In this document: piece by piece, positions 61,945 to 64,000 of the stretch
Layout: every line of letters starts with the position of its first letter
How positions within the stretch are numbered: position 1 is the stretch's first letter
Source: Synechococcus sp. JA-3-3Ab
GTDB lineage: Bacteria; Cyanobacteriota; Cyanobacteriia; Thermostichales; Thermostichaceae
Length of the DNA stretch: 64,000 nucleotides
Assembly: GCF_000013205.1 (NCBI RefSeq)
Contig: NC_007775.1
Coordinates: 1,918,501 to 1,982,500, forward strand
Reading direction: 5' to 3'
Notes under the pieces: generated by a model
Told to the model about the DNA's origin: nothing
Database searches by the model: none
Seen by the model: the letters and a program-made list of their open reading frames with translations, nothing else
Translations under genes and position numbers: made by a program

Positions 61945-63171
61945 ATGCCGCGCTACAAGGTTCGGGGGTTAAAGGCCGGTCAGCCGGTACGCCTGACGGT
62001 GGTGGCCAACAACTTGACCGAGGCGCGTGCACGGCTGCGCCGAGAGGGCGTTTTTGCCAAGCCAGAGGACATTCAGGAAGAAAAGCCCTTTTTCTCGCTG
62101 GAGACCTCTTTTGATTTCTCGATGCTGGGATCCATCGACATTCGGGACAAGGCGGTGTTCTCGCGGCAATTTGCTGCCCTGATCAACGCCGGCGTGTCGA
62201 TGGTGCGCTCCCTCACCATTATGGAGGAGCAAACCGGCAACCCCAAGCTCAAAAAATACCTGCGGGCGATTCGGGCGGAAGTGGAGGCGGGGAAAAACCT
62301 GTCCGATTCCATCCGCCCCTATCCGGATGCCTTTGACGGCCTCTACTGCAGCATGGTGCAGGCGGGGGAGGTGGGCGGCGTGCTCGACGAGGTGCTCAAC
62401 CGCCTGGCCAAGCTGCTGGAGGACATGGATCGCCTGCAGAAGCAGATCAAGTCAGCCATGACCTACCCGGTGGTGGTGACGATCTTGGCTGTCTTGATTT
62501 TCTTGGGCATGGTGCTGTTCATCTTGCCCACGTTTGAGAGCATCTACAACGACTTGGGGGGTGAGCTGCCCGCCTTTACCCAGTTTTTCATCAACATCAG
62601 CAAGTTCCTGCGCACGCCCCAGTACAGCTTGGGCCTGGTGGGCTTTCTGGTGGCGGTCTTCTTTGCCTTCCGCCGCTTTTATCGCACCCCCGCCGGCAAG
62701 GAGACCATCGACGCGCTGGCCCTCAAGCTGCCCATTTTCGGGGATCTGATCCAGAAGTCGGCGGTGGCCCGTTTTTGCCGCACCTTTGGGGCCTTGACCC
62801 GCTCTGGGGTGCCGGTGCTGACTTCGTTGGAAATTGTGCGCGACACTTCCGGCAACCAGGTGGTGGCCAACGCCATCGACGCCGCCCGCCAATCCATCTC
62901 GGAAGGGGGCCAGATCGCCCCGGCCCTGGATAAGGCCAAGGTCTTCCCGATCATGGCCATCCAGATGATCAGCGTGGGCGAAGAGACGGGGGAGCTGGAT
63001 GCCATGCTGATGAAGACGGCGGACTTCTACGAGCTGGAGGTGGAGGAGGCGGTGCGCGCCCTCACCAGCCTGCTGGAGCCGCTGATGATCGTGATCTTGG
63101 GGGGGATGGTGGGCTGCATCATCGTGGCCATGTACCTGCCGATGTTCAACGTGTTCGAGCTGGTGAAGTAG
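61945..63171 (+). CDS. pilC: Type IV pilus inner-membrane platform protein PilC
   Basis: 408 residues. Two T2SSF domains (about 70-195 and 270-395), each with the pattern FSRQFAALINAGVSMVRSL and RFCRTFGALTRSGVPVLTSL, and three hydrophobic segments near 165-190, 225-245 and 378-402. The N-terminal piece (YKVRGLKAGQPVRLTVVANNLTEARARL) is the usual short domain. It couples PilB/PilT to the pilus. Third in the pil set. Confidence 0.95.
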   Translation: MPRYKVRGLKAGQPVRLTVVANNLTEARARLRREGVFAKPEDIQEEKPFFSLETSFDFSMLGSIDIRDKAVFSRQFAALINAGVSMVRSLTIMEEQTGNPKLKKYLRAIRAEVEAGKNLSDSIRPYPDAFDGLYCSMVQAGEVGGVLDEVLNRLAKLLEDMDRLQKQIKSAMTYPVVVTILAVLIFLGMVLFILPTFESIYNDLGGELPAFTQFFINISKFLRTPQYSLGLVGFLVAVFFAFRRFYRTPAGKETIDALALKLPIFGDLIQKSAVARFCRTFGALTRSGVPVLTSLEIVRDTSGNQVVANAIDAARQSISEGGQIAPALDKAKVFPIMAIQMISVGEETGELDAMLMKTADFYELEVEEAVRALTSLLEPLMIVILGGMVGCIIVAMYLPMFNVFELVK

Positions 63172-63222
63172 CGACCCCGTCCCCAGGGCAACCAGGACAC
63201 ATAGGGAGGAGGAAGGGATCCC

Positions 63223-64000
63223 ATGCTGCGGCGCTGGTTGGTGGCCCTGGGGGTGTTCTTGGCCGTGGGGCTGGCGGTTTTGCTGTCGGAGCCGCCGACG
63301 GGATCCCTGACGGGGCGGGTGGAGCTGCCGGCAGGGGTGGCGCCGGGGAACGTCCAGGTGATTGCCGCCGGCCCGGTGAGCCGCAGCGTCAGCCCGTCTG
63401 CGGAGGGCGAGTATCGCTTGGATCAATTGCCCGTTGGGGAATACCGGGTGACGGTGCGGGGATCCGGCCTGGAAACCGTCTTCAGCGAGAGGCCTGTGCA
63501 GGTGCGGGAAGGGTCAGTAGCTTCTGCTCCTCTCCTGCGCCCGCAGCTTCTGCCCCCCAGCCTCTACCTCTACAGCACCAGCCAGGTGTTCACGACCGCC
63601 GAGCCGGCGCGGCTGGAGTGGAGGGCCAGTGGCTTGAGGGCGGTGCAGTTTGCCGTTTACCGCTTTTCCCTGGCCGATCTGGAGGGATCCCCTCGCTTGC
63701 GGAATTTGGCCCTCGGCTACGGATCCCTGGATCCGGATTTGTATTCCACCCTGCGAGGAGAGCTGCTGCGCCGTTGGCAGCAGCCGCTGGGGGGAGAAGA
63801 GGTGACCCGCACCTTGGATCTGGGGATCCTGCCGCCGGGGGCCTACTGGCTGGAGGCGGAAGGACAGGAGCCGCTGAACCCGAGTGCACCTTTGCCCCGT
63901 TCTGAGGAGTGGCTTTTGGTAAGCGACCTGGGCCTAATCCAGAAACAGGATGCCAGCCAGTTGGTGGTGCAGGCGGTGCATTTGCAGGAATTGCGTCCTC
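63223..64000 (+). CDS. N-terminal part of a large exported or membrane-anchored protein (runs off the right edge)
   Basis: At least 259 residues are visible. The ATG at 63223 has AGGAGGAAG upstream. An N-terminal hydrophobic segment (about 5-22, LVALGVFLAVGLAVLL) is followed by a prealbumin-like beta-sandwich (GSLTGRVELPAG ... GEYRLDQLPVGEYRVTVRG) and then strands such as LYLYSTSQVFTTAEPARLEW, which resemble the macroglobulin (alpha-2-macroglobulin) MG domains. This last link is a guess; it could be another surface protein. It begins 51 bp after pilC. Confidence 0.6.
   Translation, partial: MLRRWLVALGVFLAVGLAVLLSEPPTGSLTGRVELPAGVAPGNVQVIAAGPVSRSVSPSAEGEYRLDQLPVGEYRVTVRGSGLETVFSERPVQVREGSVASAPLLRPQLLPPSLYLYSTSQVFTTAEPARLEWRASGLRAVQFAVYRFSLADLEGSPRLRNLALGYGSLDPDLYSTLRGELLRRWQQPLGGEEVTRTLDLGILPPGAYWLEAEGQEPLNPSAPLPRSEEWLLVSDLGLIQKQDASQLVVQAVHLQELRP

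Larger units (their letters stand above)
1..64000. repeat. Dispersed HIP1-like octamer GGGATCCC
   Basis: The palindrome GGGATCCC recurs through the whole window, in genes and between them. Four exact copies lie in the first 2.4 kb alone (224-231, 363-370, 456-463, 2345-2352), where about one per 65 kb is expected at equal base frequencies. Inside genes it often encodes Gly-Ser-Leu, Gly-Ile-Pro or Asp-Pro. The core GATC is shared with HIP1 (GCGATCGC), the highly iterated palindrome of many cyanobacteria, so this looks like a lineage-specific HIP variant. I did not count every copy. Confidence 0.85.

Overview
The window is chromosomal DNA from a thermophilic-type unicellular cyanobacterium. Evidence for this is psaK, psbK, a CyanoP lipoprotein, an Mg-chelatase ChlI, NDH-1 subunit NdhD, a CrtR-like beta-carotene hydroxylase, a CCB2/CCB4-type cytochrome b6 maturation factor, several cyanobacterium-specific DUF families, and an LPS (lpx) cluster. 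The octamer GGGATCCC is scattered throughout, like the cyanobacterial HIP1 repeats. Together with the GC-rich codon use this resembles the hot-spring Synechococcus JA-3-3Ab / JA-2-3B'a lineage (inference, not tested).

Layout. 0-4 kb: a truncated unknown gene, a FemAB-like acyltransferase, a NarL-type response regulator, a rhomboid protease and a Uma2-type protein. 3.9-5.8 kb: a complete IS200/IS605 element (tnpA + tnpB) that ends one base from the ndhD stop codon. 7.7-10 kb: an adenosine-deaminase-family gene and mnmH. 10.1-18 kb: a nitrogen-scavenging block made of a biuret-hydrolase homologue, a frameshifted RbsA-type ABC ATPase, and the urea transporter urtABCDE reading the other way, with a perfect NtcA box upstream of urtA. 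18.3-30 kb: housekeeping and photosynthesis genes (S9 peptidase, Slt-type transglycosylase, J-protein, SDH-type protease, crtR, psaK, psbK, chlI). 30.1-31.9 kb: an IS607-family element. 32-41.7 kb: CCB factor, nuclease, DUF39, phosphoesterase, CyanoP, Rsh, RbgA, ferredoxin and sugar kinase. 41.6-41.8 kb: a tiny CRISPR-like array. 42-47 kb: UbiB-type kinase, peroxiredoxin, tRNA-Ser(UGA) and trmJ. 47.2-54.3 kb: lpxC-fabZ-lpxA-lpxB, interrupted by two IS200/IS605-type elements. 54.3-58.3 kb: a DUF1611/epimerase pair of the DgcN-DgcA type and an acetolactate-synthase-like enzyme. 58.4-64 kb: pilB, pilT, pilC and the start of an exported protein.

The most informative signals are comparative and internal to the window. 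The two IS200/IS605 copies are nearly identical. They differ by a 29-bp palindromic insertion in one tnpB, also found at two other places here, and by loss of the tnpA start codon in the other copy. A third, tnpB-only element shares both end motifs with them, which suggests it is moved in trans. The biuret/urea block and the mini-CRISPR array, whose degenerate last repeat overlaps a coding 3' end, are the other places worth checking. No complete new defence or metabolic system is evident. Coordinates of mobile-element ends and of non-ATG starts are estimates.
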